Source: Adiantum capillus-veneris (lineage: Eukaryota > Streptophyta > Polypodiopsida > Polypodiales > Pteridaceae). Taken from it: DNA of 62,000 nt. Positions 12,522 to 23,961 of this stretch are shown here, in pieces. Numbering within the stretch: position 1 is the stretch's first letter; each line of letters opens with the position of its first letter. The stretch is from NCBI GenBank assembly GCA_014529385.2, contig CM043947.1, positions 124,346,891 through 124,408,890 of the forward strand, written 5' to 3'. Position numbers and translations under genes: made by a program. The notes below the pieces were generated by a model, which was not told where the DNA came from, searched no databases, and saw nothing but the letters and a program-made list of their open reading frames with translations.

Positions 12522-15500
12522 TCACGTGGTGTGAGTGGAGTTCATAAGTGACTCTCGATGCTCAAAAATGGCTGAAATGAGCGTCGCAATAGAGAGTCCA
12601 CATCGTGGTTGGGAGAGGAAGGTATGTAGGGAGAGCTCATGGCTGAATATATGGGGAAAAGAGGACCTAATGTGGTCAAAAGCTGAGCACTCAAGAAGTG
12701 TGTGGTACTCACTCTCTCGCACTTGACGAGGGCATAAGGTGCAAAGTCGATGACACTCCTCGCCAGTGCCCCAACGTCCTGTCTCGCAGCGTAGAGAATG
12801 GGAGCTAAGACGAATGGAGGCAATGGTGCGGATCGCACTCAACGGGATGGGCTCAAGGATGTAGGAATGGGTTCGGTTACCTCGTTCCGAGAAGAAGAGA
12901 GATTTGTAGTTTGGGGCAACGTGTGTGGTGTAATGGCTGAAGCGAGAACCTCCAGATTTCTCCCAAGCCATGATACATTGGCGTTGTAAGAAGGCCTCAT
13001 TAACTTGGGAGTCGATCGACGCATCCTTGACCAAGTGACATGCATCCCATCTTCCAAACCATTTCTTGATATCAAGCATCCACCCCGAACTTAGTATTTT
13101 GCTCTTGCATGTCTTTTGAACCTTTTGACTTGCTTCATATGCGATTCTAGGAAGTCGATGCAAAGGGCTATGTTGTGTCTTACGCATGTACTCCACAACC
13201 CTTTCCATGCCCAAGACCTCAATGGGAAGCGATCCGGACTCAAGAAGTAAGAGCATGTAGGGTGTTTGTGTCTTGACTTGGAGAAAGTTGGTGAGAAAAC
13301 GCTTTTGGACATTCTCAAACTCTTTCCAAGTAGACTTCCCGATGCTTCCACCCCACACCTCCACTCCATAAAGAAGCACCGGTGTCACCAATGTGTCAAA
13401 GAGGTACTTTTTGAGAGCCCAACACTTGATCTCTCCTGCATTGCACATGTTCTCAAATGCATAATAAGCCCTCTTTCCGGCTTCCAAGCGACGCATTGCA
13501 CAATCCTTCCATTTATGATTGGATGGAACCTCAAGGCCAAGGTACTTGAAGCTATCTACCACTTCAAGTTTCTCATTGTTGTATACAATGCATGGATTTT
13601 CGTCATTGAGGGTCTTTACAAGCATAACCTTGGTTTTGGATCCATTCACGACGATCAACCCGTTATGTAGGCAAAAGCATTACAAGACAGTCATAAGCTT
13701 TTGTGCATATTCTAAGGTATGTGCCAAGAGCACTACATCATCGGCATAAAGCAAAAGCATGATCACCGCATTTCCAATCTTAACCTCTTCTATGCCTTCT
13801 TGCTGCATAAAATCAAGAACCATGTATTCCAATTCATCAATGAGTAGCCCAAAGAGGGTTGGGGAAAGTGGGCATCCTTGTTTGACACCAATAGTGCTTG
13901 CAAAAAATTCTGAAATTCCATCTCCCATACGTAATCGACATATCACTTTTTGGTAGATGCGAAAGACTGCATGCATAAATTCTCTCGGCACTTGAAGGCT
14001 TTGCATACGTCTCCAAAGATTTCCTCACGGTACCATGTCAAAAGCTTTCTTGAAATCCACAAAGCAACAATACAACTTTTTTCCTTTCAATCGAGACGCT
14101 TCCATAAGAACTCGAAGAGTGACAAGGTGATCAATAGTGCTATGATGCTTTCGAAAACCTGCTTGGCCAAGCGCACGTTTGCCATTCTTTTCAGCCCATT
14201 CACTTATCTTCATCTCCATGATACATCCAAATAACTTTGCCATCAAAGAACCAACCATTATAGTGCGATAGTTGTTCACATTGTTTACATCTCCTCCTTT
14301 GTGCAAAGGTTTGATCCAATTTGCACTCCAATCATGAGGCATGCCATACTGAAGTGCAAGGTTAAACATATCGCATATCCAATATCGTGTTTTCTTGCTT
14401 GTCCATTTAATCATTTCAGCCTTGACACCTTGAAGGTCACCTGCCTTGCGAGTAGCAAGTTTCTCAAGCGCGCGGCATACATCTTCAATGGTAAAGAAGG
14501 GAGACATAAATGGAAGGGAGCTACAACCCTCCATCTTATCAACATTGGGTTGCTCATAGAGGTTCTTACAATGCATATACATATCCTCAAGAGTCAAGTC
14601 ACCAAAGCTCTCAACGCGCTTGCCTTTTAGATTTTGCCAAAACTTGCCACATGCATGTGCTTTCTCTTGTGCTAAAAGAAGTTGTTTTTCGACTTCCCAC
14701 CTTCTCCTCTTCTTTTGAACAAGTGCTTTGTATGTGTGTGAACATTCCAAGTAAACTTCCTTGTCTTTGATTGCATCCAATCTTAGCAAGTGTTTTCGGG
14801 CTTGACTACATTCCATGTCAAACCATTTCTTCTTGGTGCTACCCTTCTTAGACCTTTTGCAAGACATGTGTTTCGCCGAAAAGCATTCCTTCGCACAAGA
14901 GAAAATTACTTCTTTGAAAACTTTCCACTTGCATTCTAATGTTGGGCTCCCTTGATGCTCTATCATGCTTAACATTTGGTCCACCATATCAGCATATATA
15001 AGTGCTCGTTTGAAGTCTAGACGTAGGTACAAATGATTCACATCATGATTGGAGGCTACATGCTCGGGCCGTTTACCACACTTGAGGTCAATACATAACA
15101 TCCTATGATCCGATTCCGGATTCCATTCACCAAGTGTAAAGCTTTGTATGCATTCTAGAGTGGCTTCTGAGAACAACATATAGTCAATCACGCTAGCACC
15201 ATTGTGCTTTCTACATGTAAAGTCATTGGTGCCTTGCCATAGAGATACACCATTTGCAATGAGCATTCCGGTACTATTGCACATATGTAGAAGTGACTTT
15301 CCATAGTGATCCACTTCTTTTGCATCATTAGAACTTCGATTATACATGTATGAGTCATCCACTCTTCTTGATACATGCGGCATGTCGACTTGTTGTGTGT
15401 CGTGTTGTAACATATTTGTGCGAGCATTCATGTCTCCAAAAACAATGACTTCACCTTGATCCTTGTAATAAGCAATGTCTTCCTCTAGTTCAACAAAGGG

Positions 15501-15905
15501 CTGATCTCTATCCATATTCAAGCGAGCATAAAAGTTGGAGTCATAGTGAGGAATGTAGCAGCCGGCCACAAACATGACTTGACCATTTGGTGGGCTGATT
15601 TTCAACCATAAGTAGCGTTTATACTTATCTTCTTTGACAATGGAAACATCTTTCAAACCCTTTTTGGTCATACATGCTATGCCTCCTTGGCCTCTTCGTT
15701 GCTTTGCATTTTTGGCCCACATCAAAGAATGTACATCGTATTTGTCAAATCCAAGAATTCGTTGCGCATCATGCTCCCATGTTTCGACAAGAAGTATCAC
15801 ATCGGAGTCATTGGTAAGCTCATCAATGCCAATTCCCGCATTCCATGGATACCCGTTACAATTCCAAAAGCTTATTCGCAAGCGTGAGTTGGTCTCATAG
15901 ATCAT
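12522..15905 (-). pseudogene. LINE ORF2: AP-endonuclease and reverse transcriptase, two nonsense codons
   Basis: This is one 1128-codon frame interrupted only by TGA at 14025-14027 and TAA at 13680-13682. The N-terminal ~275 residues are an APE-type endonuclease with every motif visible: FWNCNG, VETWEHD, VFGDMNAR, SVIDYMLFS and ESDHRMLCIDL. After a basic linker comes the RT, with NNYRTI, QAGFRKHHSTIDHL, CCFVDFKKAFD, the GVKQGCPLSPTLF block and the catalytic LLLYADDVVLLA. The C-terminus has thumb sequence and a CX2CX9HX4C finger; no RNase H is seen. The enzyme would nick the target and prime reverse transcription of its own RNA. The start ATG at 15905 lies 6 nt after the ORF1 stop. The TGA could come from CGA and the TAA from CAA by C-to-T change (inference). 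Confidence 0.92.
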
Positions 15906-15911
15906 GTGTCC

Positions 15912-16142
15912 CTATTTGTTGGGTGGACTTGCATCCTCCTCAAGTGCCTTTTCTTCTTGAGATGATACCTTAACCTTCTTGCTTCTTTCCTCGTATGCTT
16001 TGCGACGTACATTTTGTTGCATAAGAGTGCGATCCTCATATACATTACAACCCGTTCCTTTGAGGTAGAGAGAGAGAGAGCGAGAGAGTCTTTTTGCAGG
16101 ACTAGTGTTGAAGAGAATCGAATTACTTGTGAATGCAAACAA
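15912..16142 (-). pseudogene. LINE ORF1 C-terminal remnant
   Basis: An open frame of at most 76 codons ends TAG at 15912-15914. Its last ~45 residues are charged: a Lys/Arg-rich stretch followed by EEKALEEDASPP. The stop is followed by GGACAC and then the ORF2 ATG, with ORF1 and ORF2 in the same frame. The upstream half crosses a short GA tract at about 16063-16086 and is probably not original coding. Assignment as ORF1 is from position; no RRM or zinc knuckle remains. Confidence 0.4.
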
Positions 16143-16145
16143 TCC

Positions 16146-17914
16146 TAGAGCAAATACTTTTGTAAATTGAAAATCAAGGATGTCTACCTCACTATTATGG
16201 TCTTGTCGGGTTGGCTCGAATGGCCACTAGCAATGAATTAGTTCTTCATATGGAAGGTATAATCAAATGGGAAAAAGATTAGAGGGACATCCTGGGGGGA
16301 GAGTCTTAGTTTAGCATTTTGCTAGTTAAACTAAGGTGATGTTTCACGATTGAATCATGGGCAAACTTAAGGATCATGTACAAATCAAATCCTAGATTAT
16401 AACCAGTCACAAATTTGAGGATTGAATCATGACAAGCTTAAGGAGAAGCTATGGGTTCTCACTCACTATTGTAAGTGTTTTTTTTTTCTTTTTTGGGGGA
16501 GAGGGGGGGGGGGGGGGGGTTTAATTATGTACAAATCACATTCCTAATCCCAGTGCGTTTTAATGAAGATACATATTTCCCATAGATTGTTGATATGAAG
16601 TGGTGGGTTTGAAATTTCACTATAAGTTGGGATTTCATTTGGTTTTTAAATTAAAAAAGCATGGATTAGCGTTAAAAAACACCTAACATTTATCATAGCC
16701 ACATTGAGAAATTGAATAATAGTGATGAAACTAAGCTATGGATGTCATTACCCACTCCGAAGCAAGTGATAAGAAATCTTGGACACAGTGCTCGATATAA
16801 TTTTTTTTATAAGAACTTAAATACCTACTCCTTCAAAATTTTAGAGATAAATAGACTACATTTTATATGTTAAGGGTATGTTTTTTCACCTCCACGTTGA
16901 AAATTTAGAGATTTTATGGCTAAATACTTGTCTTGAAGTAGGTTCCCGCGTGCTAACCAAAGGCAAAAACTACAAATCCTTTGACAAACTATTGTACTGA
17001 GCACATTCACAATCTGCTACTGAAAAAGTTGTCTAAGCTTGTTATAGTTAAACATCACGAGCTTTTAACTCCTTACACATAACTATCAATCCTCCACAAT
17101 ACTAGAAATTTAACTCCTTATACATAACGGGCTGCATAGAAACTCTTTTTCTTGATAGCAACAATGTTTGGGAAAAATGTGTCTCAGCTTAATATCGTAA
17201 ATCCAAACACACACAAAGTGAACTGTAAACATGGGCAAGTGTAAATCCAAACACACACAAAGTGGACTGAAAATTTAGAACATAGGGATATACCAATCAC
17301 CACTTATTTTTGAACCCTTAATTTTGCTAGTTATCTGCCTAACTAGTTTATGCTAATCAATTCCTCATGTTGGTCATTTTATCATGGTCTTGCTGACAAA
17401 AAAAGCTAGGTTAACAAGTTTTCTTACATGGGTAAACCAAAAGTTTTCCTGCACTTAGAACTTTACATAGTCTTGAATTTGACATAGGGAATCTATGCAC
17501 TTCAACACCTAATAGAGTCAACAAGCTCAATTCACGAGTACAATCCGATGTGTTTAACATAGCAACCAGTAATTTCTTGCGTGCCATTTTCAATTTCAAA
17601 AATGCCGGTTGAAGGCAAGGGGAATAGGAGAAATTCCACCCAAATTAGAGAAAATTAGTGTAAAACCCAAAAAATAAAACCTGATTTTCTAAATTTCCTC
17701 ATATAAAATTCAAGAAAAAGAATTTTGTATGTTTGGAGAAATGATTTTTCCCGGACACTGGATAGCAAGCATGCCTACTAGCTTAGGACATAAAAAGCAA
17801 CATATTATTTTAACATCCTACAACACCTTATCGGCAAAATTCCTCATGAGCACATTCGAAAGCAATAAATTATTTTAGCATGCGTAGTATATTCCGTACC
17901 ATTAACCAAAAACC
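16146..17914. other. unassigned DNA
   Basis: No gene seen. It contains a small hairpin (CTTAGTTTA...TAAACTAAG, 16308-16337), a G-run at about 16505-16520, a ~60-bp dispersed repeat at 16523-16583 that recurs at 20424-20483, and a ~40-bp near-tandem duplication of 'AATCCAAACACACACAAAGT' starting near 17200 and 17243. Confidence 0.5.
16523..16583 (+). repeat. dispersed repeat copy 1 (with 20424-20483)
   Basis: It shares ATTATGTACAAATCACATTC, then CTAATCCCAG-GCGTTTT-ATGAAGATA-ATATTTC-CAT, with 20424-20483; only a few substitutions separate the two. The second copy sits inside the first satellite units. Confidence 0.75.
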
Positions 17915-18139
17915 CTAACCTGGCAGCTGATTTCGCTGGTCGTTGAAGAAAACTCCAGCAACCTTAGGTAAGTTGATTCCGTTCGTTGCTTGACACAAAC
18001 TCGAGCAAACCCAAGCTTCTTCTACAAAATCCAAACCAATGATGAGAGGTAAGTACTGAGCAGTAGCTACATTAGGAATTTCATCAGAGAAAAGCAACCT
18101 ACGTGCTAAGAAGAAGAGGCCCAGAACACTCTCTCTCAC
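17915..18139 (-). CDS. unrecognised small ORF, possible exon
   Basis: A 74-codon minus-strand frame with protein-like composition (LFFLARRLLFSDEIP at the N-terminus, then LPLIIGLDFVEEAWVCSSL). No domain is recognised. It lies immediately downstream of CT/GA-rich sequence that would be its 5' leader and about 1.3 kb downstream of the Roco fragment on the same strand. No splice structure is evident. It could equally be chance. Confidence 0.2.
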   Translation of the reverse strand: MRESVLGLFFLARRLLFSDEIPNVATAQYLPLIIGLDFVEEAWVCSSLCQATNGINLPKVAGVFFNDQRNQLPG

Positions 18140-18424
18140 TCCCTCTCTCTCTCTATGGCTCTCTCTGTCTGCCTGATTTGTTGGTGCAAAAATCGAAGCC
18201 TAGGCGAAGGTGCACCTTATTTACCAATCTTATCTCTCTCTCAGCTAGCAAACGAACACTCTGCAAACCTCTCTCTCTCTCTCTCTCCCTCTCTCCCCGC
18301 GCGTAGCCTGAGTCCTCACTGCTCCACTGTCCAATGATGGCACACGTCATCCACGACAAACTACATAAAATTCCCGCTATTTTGATCCAGATATCTAAAT
18401 TTCTAATCGTCGTTTTGGAGGGGG

Positions 18425-18625
<201 letters not shown>

Positions 18626-18797
18626 TCTGAGAAAGTCTCTGTCTAGGCAGTTTCAATTTGCAGGGCTTCTACGAAAGAGGAAATAGCGCTGGCAGTTGCT
18701 GGAGAGACTCTTGTTATTAGGCCTATGGTCCACTTGCCATTAAGAGATTGCAAGCGAGTTTTTTTCTCTGTCATTTTGTACGTTAGCCCTGCAAAAT

Positions 18798-18961
<164 letters not shown>

Positions 18962-19119
18962 GCCCGCACAAAAATTAGGCAGCACTCCCTGCATATCCAG
19001 CCTAGGATCAATGACAACTCACGCAACATATAATACTAGGGAGTCAAACAGAAAAAACGTGATATAGAACCGTTTTTGGCTGCCATGAATTATGGACGAC
19101 GCTCACTAAAGGAGAAGGG

Positions 19120-19151
<32 letters not shown>

Positions 19152-19179
19152 TCAGCAGTATTCGGCAAAAACTGTTGGG

Positions 19180-19239
19180 AAAATTACCCTCTAATTTGTG
19201 AAAATTAGAGGGTAATTTTCACAAATTACCCTCTAATTT
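19180..19239. repeat. three-arm alternating inverted repeat
   Basis: AAATTACCCTCTAATTT (19181-19197), its inverse complement AAAATTAGAGGGTAATTTT (19201-19219), and the direct form again (19223-19239). The middle arm can pair with either neighbour, with loops of only 3 nt, giving two mutually exclusive hairpins. Confidence 0.9.
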
Positions 19240-19430
19240 GTGAAAATTCCAAAAATACCCTCAAATTTCAGAATTTCCATAATTAACCAAGAACTTTCAC
19301 TTTTTGTCCTTTAAAAATACACTAAGGGGCGGTTTTTGTGAACATCAGGATTCCGAGTATGTTCTTGAAAAACTCCCATCCCAAACATAGAGGGCCTTCT
19401 CGTAGCTCTTTCGGAGCCCTTCGAAAGAAC

Positions 19431-19866
19431 CTATGAAGGTGTCCACAAAAAATGTAAAACAAAGTAATTGGATGGTTGAGGAAAAACAAAGTAATTGGCA
19501 ACTAGTAATACCTTAAGCTTAGGGGCACTTACGCTACTCCGGTTCGACACTATGAATCGTAACCAGTATTCAAGCTGAGGAGCAACGTGAGGAAGAGAGC
19601 CGACTCCATTGACTTGCACACCACTATAAACAGGTTGTTGATAGTGTTGCTGATGATGAGGTGATGGAAAGCATGGTAATCGTGCTGACCTGCAAGATCA
19701 TAGATGACCAACTTCTCAGCTTTCTTAAATGAAAGATGGTGAATTTCAAGCGCCATATTGAATTAGACTTTTGTTGATGAAGATTGAGGAGGGATTTACG
19801 TAGGGTCATCTTCTCCACTAAACCACAGCCGCACAAGAAGAGACGTGCAATCTCAAGATTGACACG
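19431..19866 (-). pseudogene. Roco/TORNADO1-like GTPase (Roc domain) pseudogene fragment
   Basis: Three minus-strand pieces read in order as one Ras-of-complex GTPase domain. First comes RLFLCGCG followed by a decayed P-loop (LVEKMTLRKSL where G-x4-G-K-T/S is expected), at about 19740-19850. Second is KLVIYDLAGQHDYHAFHH at about 19640-19720, containing the G3 motif DLAGQ. Third is QLEYWLRFIVSN...KLKVLLV in a different frame at 19431-19620, where Roc domains approach the G4 motif. At least two frame changes separate the pieces, and an in-frame TAG lies at 19867-19869, just upstream. Roco proteins couple a GTPase to a COR dimerisation domain; in plants TORNADO1 is the known member. No COR or LRR is seen nearby. 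Identification is from motif memory. Confidence 0.6.
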
Positions 19867-20423
19867 CTAACCTAGAGGATTACTGTTAACCTCATCCCTA
19901 AACCACCAAGCTCCTACTAGGCCCAACACCTTTAATCAATCAATGTCTTGCCATTCATGATGAGCCCCCATGCTTATTAGCGATATGTATAGACAACCAT
20001 GGTCATACGTCAATACACATGGAGTTTGAGCACAAGACAATATAGTTAAATGGATTGCACTACATGAGATACTATTAATAGCTGGCATTCATGAGTCACC
20101 ATGTCTATTGATCATATGTACTTTATTGACTCATAATTATAAGTGTGGATTTGGCTGCTCTTTCTTATATACTGCCATGATTATATCAAAATGGGGCAAA
20201 ACATGATTAAAAGCCTTTTTTATACCTTGAAATTTGAGATACTATCTTTAACTAACATATATGATCCATAATATGAGGCACTACTTATGATTAGCTTCCT
20301 AGTCCATTATATGAGTACCATCCCAATGTACACATGATGAGGAGTATTCTCATCAGATTCCACCTTCTTATATACTAATATGATAATATCATAATAGGGA
20401 AATTAAATGATAATATCATAATA

Positions 20424-20483
20424 GGGATTATGTACAAATCACATTCCTAATCCCAGAGCGTTTTGATGAAGATATATATTTCT
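20424..20483 (+). repeat. dispersed repeat copy 2 (with 16523-16583)
   Basis: Same sequence as 16523-16583, joined directly to satellite sequence on both sides near the start of the array. Confidence 0.75.
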
Positions 20484-23072
20484 CATCAGATTTCACCTTC
20501 TTACAAACTACCATGGTAATATCATGGTAGTTATCTTCGAGTTTGAGATACTATTTTTAATTGACATTTACGATCCACAATATGAGGCACTACTTATGAT
20601 GATTAGCTTCCTAGTCCATTATATGAGTCCTATCCCTATGTACACATGATGAGGTGCATTCTCATCAGATTACACCTTCTTATATACTACCATGATAATA
20701 TCATAATAGGGAAAATGAAACATGATTACAAGCCTTATTTATTATATCTTCGAGTTTGAGATACTATTTTTAACTGACATTTACGATCCATAATATGGGG
20801 CACTACTTATGAGTAGCTTCCTAGTCCATTATATGAGTACGATACCTATGTTTAGATGATGAAGTGTATTCTCATCAGATTCCACTTTCTTATATATTGC
20901 CATGATTATATTATAATGGGGCAAATGAAACATGATTACAAGACTTTTTTATATCTTGCAGTTTGAGATACTATTTTTAACTAACATTTACGATCCATAA
21001 TATGATGCACTACTTATGATTAGCTTCCTAGGCCATATGAGGACGTCCACCTTCTTATATACTACCCTAATAATATCATAATAGGGAAAATGAAACATCA
21101 TTACAAGCCTTATTTATTATATCTTCAAGTTTGAGATACTATTTTTAACTAACATTTACGATCCATAATATGAGGCACTACTTATAATTAGCTTCCTAGT
21201 CCATTATATGAGTACCATCGCTATGTACACATGATGAGGTGTATTCTCATCAGATTCCACCTTCTTATATACTACCATGATAATATCCTAATAGGGAAAA
21301 TGAAACATGATTACAAGCCTTATTTATTATATCTTTGAGTTTGAGATACTAATTTTAACTGACATTTAAGATCCATAATATGAGGCACTGCTTATGATTA
21401 GCTTCATAGTCCATTATATGAGTACCATCCATATGTAAACATGACGAGGTGTATTGTCATCAGATTCCACCTTCTTATATACTACCATGATAATATCATA
21501 GTAGGGAAAATGAAACATGATCACAGGCCTTATTTATTATATTTGTTTCAGATACTATTTTTAACTGACATTTACGATCCATAATATTAGGCACTACCTA
21601 TGATTCGCTTTCTAGTCCATTATATGAGTACCATCCCTATTTACAAATGATGCAGTGTACCCACTTCAATATATATTGCCATGATTATATTATAATTGGG
21701 CAAATGAAACATGATTACAAGCCTTTTTTATATATCTTCAAGTTTGAGATACTATTTTTAACTAATATTTATAATCCATAATATGAGGCATTACTTATGA
21801 TTAGCTTCCTAGTCCATATGAGGACGTTCACCTTCTTATATACTACCATGATAATATCATAATAGGGAAAATGAAACATGATTACAAGCCTTATTTATTA
21901 TATCTTCGAGTTTGAGATACTATTTTTAACTAACATTTACGATCCATAATATGAGGCACTACTTATAATTAGCTTCCTAGTCCATTATATGAGTACCATC
22001 CCTATGTACACATCATGAGGTGTATTCTCATCAAATTCCACCTTCTTATATACTACCATGATAACATCCTAATAGGGAAAATGAAACATGCTTACAAGCC
22101 CTATTTATTATATCTTTGAGTTTCGGATACTATTTTTAAGTGGCATTCACGATCCATAATATGCGGCACTACTTATGAGTAGCTTCCTAGTCCATTATAT
22201 GAGTACCATACCTATGTATAGATGATGAAGTGTATTCTCATGAGATTCCACTTTCTTATATATTGCATGATTATATCATAATGCAGCAAATTATGAAACA
22301 TGATTACAAGCATTTTTTATATCTTGCAGTTTGAGATACTGTTTTTAACTAACATTTAAGATCCATAATATGAGCCACTACTTAGGATTAGCTTCCTAGT
22401 CCATATGAAGCCATCCACCTTCTTATATACTACCATGATAATATCATAATAGGGAAAATGAAACATAATTACAAACCTTATTTATTGTATCTTCGAGTTT
22501 GAGATACTAATTTTAACTGACATTTAAGATCCATAATATGATGCACTACTTATGATTAGCTTCATAGTCCATTATGTGAGTACCATCCATATGTAAACAT
22601 GATGAGGTGTATTGTCATCAGATTGCACCTTCTTATATACTACCATGATAATATCATAATAGGGAAAATGAAACATGATTACAAGCCTTATTTATTATAT
22701 CTTTGAGTTTGAGATACTAATTTTAACTGACATTTAAGATCCATAATATGAGGCACTACTTATGATTAGCTTCATAGTCCATTATATGAGTACCATCCAT
22801 ATATAAACATGACGAGGTGTATTGTCATCAGATTCCACCTTCTTATATACTACCATGATAATATCATAGCAGGGAAAATGAAACATGATCACAGGCCTTA
22901 TTTATTATATTTGTTTGAGATACTATTTTTAACTGACATTTACGATCCATAATATTAGGCACTACTTATGATTCGCTTTCTAGTCCATTATATGAGTACC
23001 ATCCCTATGTACATATGATGCAGTGTATTCTCATCAAATCCCACTTCAATATATATTGCCATGATTATATTA

Positions 23073-23075
23073 TAA
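23073..23075. repeat. TSD of the CACTA element (left), TAA
   Basis: TAA precedes CACTA here and follows TAGTG at 35939-35941. Uninterrupted satellite units have a single TAA at this point (TTATAATGGGG), so the duplication is supported by the empty-site sequence in the same array. Confidence 0.9.
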
Positions 23076-23170
23076 CACTACCACAAAAACCGGTGTTATC
23101 GACGCATATATCGACGCTGCCGGTCGCTATGCGCGTCGCTATGAAACCAGTCGCTATTAGCGACGGGCAT
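23076..23170. repeat. CACTA left terminus with GTCGCTAT subterminal motifs
   Basis: Terminus CACTACCACAAAAACCGG, followed by TATCGACGCATATATCGACG and several forms of GTCGCTAT/ATAGCGAC. The right end, read inwards, is CACTATATCGACGCATATAG, i.e. the same without the 16-bp CCACAAAAACCGGTGT. Such ends are the transposase cleavage and binding sites. Confidence 0.85.
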
Positions 23171-23468
23171 AACGAGGCATATAGCGACTACCATAGCAGA
23201 AAATTTTTTTTGTGGGCAGAGGGCAAGTAGCCTGGCCTGTGCCCAGTTAAAAGATGGACACAGCCATAGCTAGACTTCCTGCCCTCTGCCCAAGAAAGCG
23301 AGCAGCACCAAAATATCAACCATGCTCCCGCGCGCAGAAATTTCGGCAGAGTTCCCTTTGTTTTTACATAAAATTTTCAAAAAAAACCATATCATGTATA
23401 CGCCTCCATGCTATCCATGTAGGATCTCACATGAGATTTAAGGCCAATGAAAGACAACCGTACCAACT

Positions 23469-23640
23469 GAAAAGCATAGCCATAACTTAAAAGCATAACC
23501 ATAACTTAAAGGCATAACCATAACGAACCATAACCATAACTTAAAAGCATAACCATAACGAACCATAACCATAACTTAAAAGCATAACCATAACTTAAAA
23601 CCATAACCGGCTATAACCACTTTGATCAAAACCATAATGC
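23469..23640. repeat. subterminal CATAACCATAACTTAAAAG repeats
   Basis: About six tandem or near-tandem copies of an 18-20-bp unit, some with the variant CATAACGAACCATAACCATAAC. Position 0.4-0.6 kb inside the CACTA end matches the subterminal repeats bound by the TNPA-type protein in En/Spm (family knowledge). Confidence 0.8.
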
Positions 23641-23961
23641 AGATAACCATAACCATAAACAAAATTAACAATAACCATAAGCATAACCAGAAAGAGAAAC
23701 AATAACTGTCTATACAATGACAATGACAATAATCATAACCATAAGGGAAACAATAACTGCCTGAACACTAGCTGTTTGTACAAAAAAGAGACACAGAAGC
23801 GTGTCTGTGTCTCACAAAGCATATAGATGAAATCTGGTCCACTAATGACTATGCGTCGCAACCTGCACATAGGACAACTCACAAAATTAGTATTGATATT
23901 ACTTCACATATACTGACTTAATTAAATCAACTCACACATATTAACGTCTCACCTCAAGCGA

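Larger units (their letters stand above)
12471..16145 (-). mobile_element. LINE (non-LTR retrotransposon), 5'-truncated
   Basis: It comprises ORF1 remnant, ORF2, conserved 3' tail and simple-repeat tail, all on the minus strand. The 5' end is near 16145, where ORF1-like coding stops, which leaves ORF1 largely missing as expected for incomplete reverse transcription. I could not identify target site duplications because the 3' boundary lies within microsatellite. Confidence 0.85.
20165..23075. repeat. tandem satellite array, ~210-bp unit, left part
   Basis: About 14 units recur, marked by CCATGATAATATCATAATAG, GAGATACTATTTTTAACTGA and TATGAGGCACTACTTATGAT. Most repeat at ~210 bp. A ~165-bp variant, lacking the ATGAGTACCATC...CATCAGATTCC part, follows each unit of the ATTGCCATGATTATATTATA type (near 20900, 21678 and 22261). 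There is no coding potential. The array is split by the CACTA element and resumes at 35939. Confidence 0.95.

Noticed and set aside
13266-13670. Plus-strand frames opposite the LINE ORF2 (also 14301-14630, 15634-15900)
   Set aside because: Antisense shadows of the LINE coding sequence.
20165-23075. Regular repeats considered as a CRISPR array
   Set aside because: Units are ~210 bp with no constant short repeat and unique spacer pattern, in a plant-type repeat context; this is a satellite.
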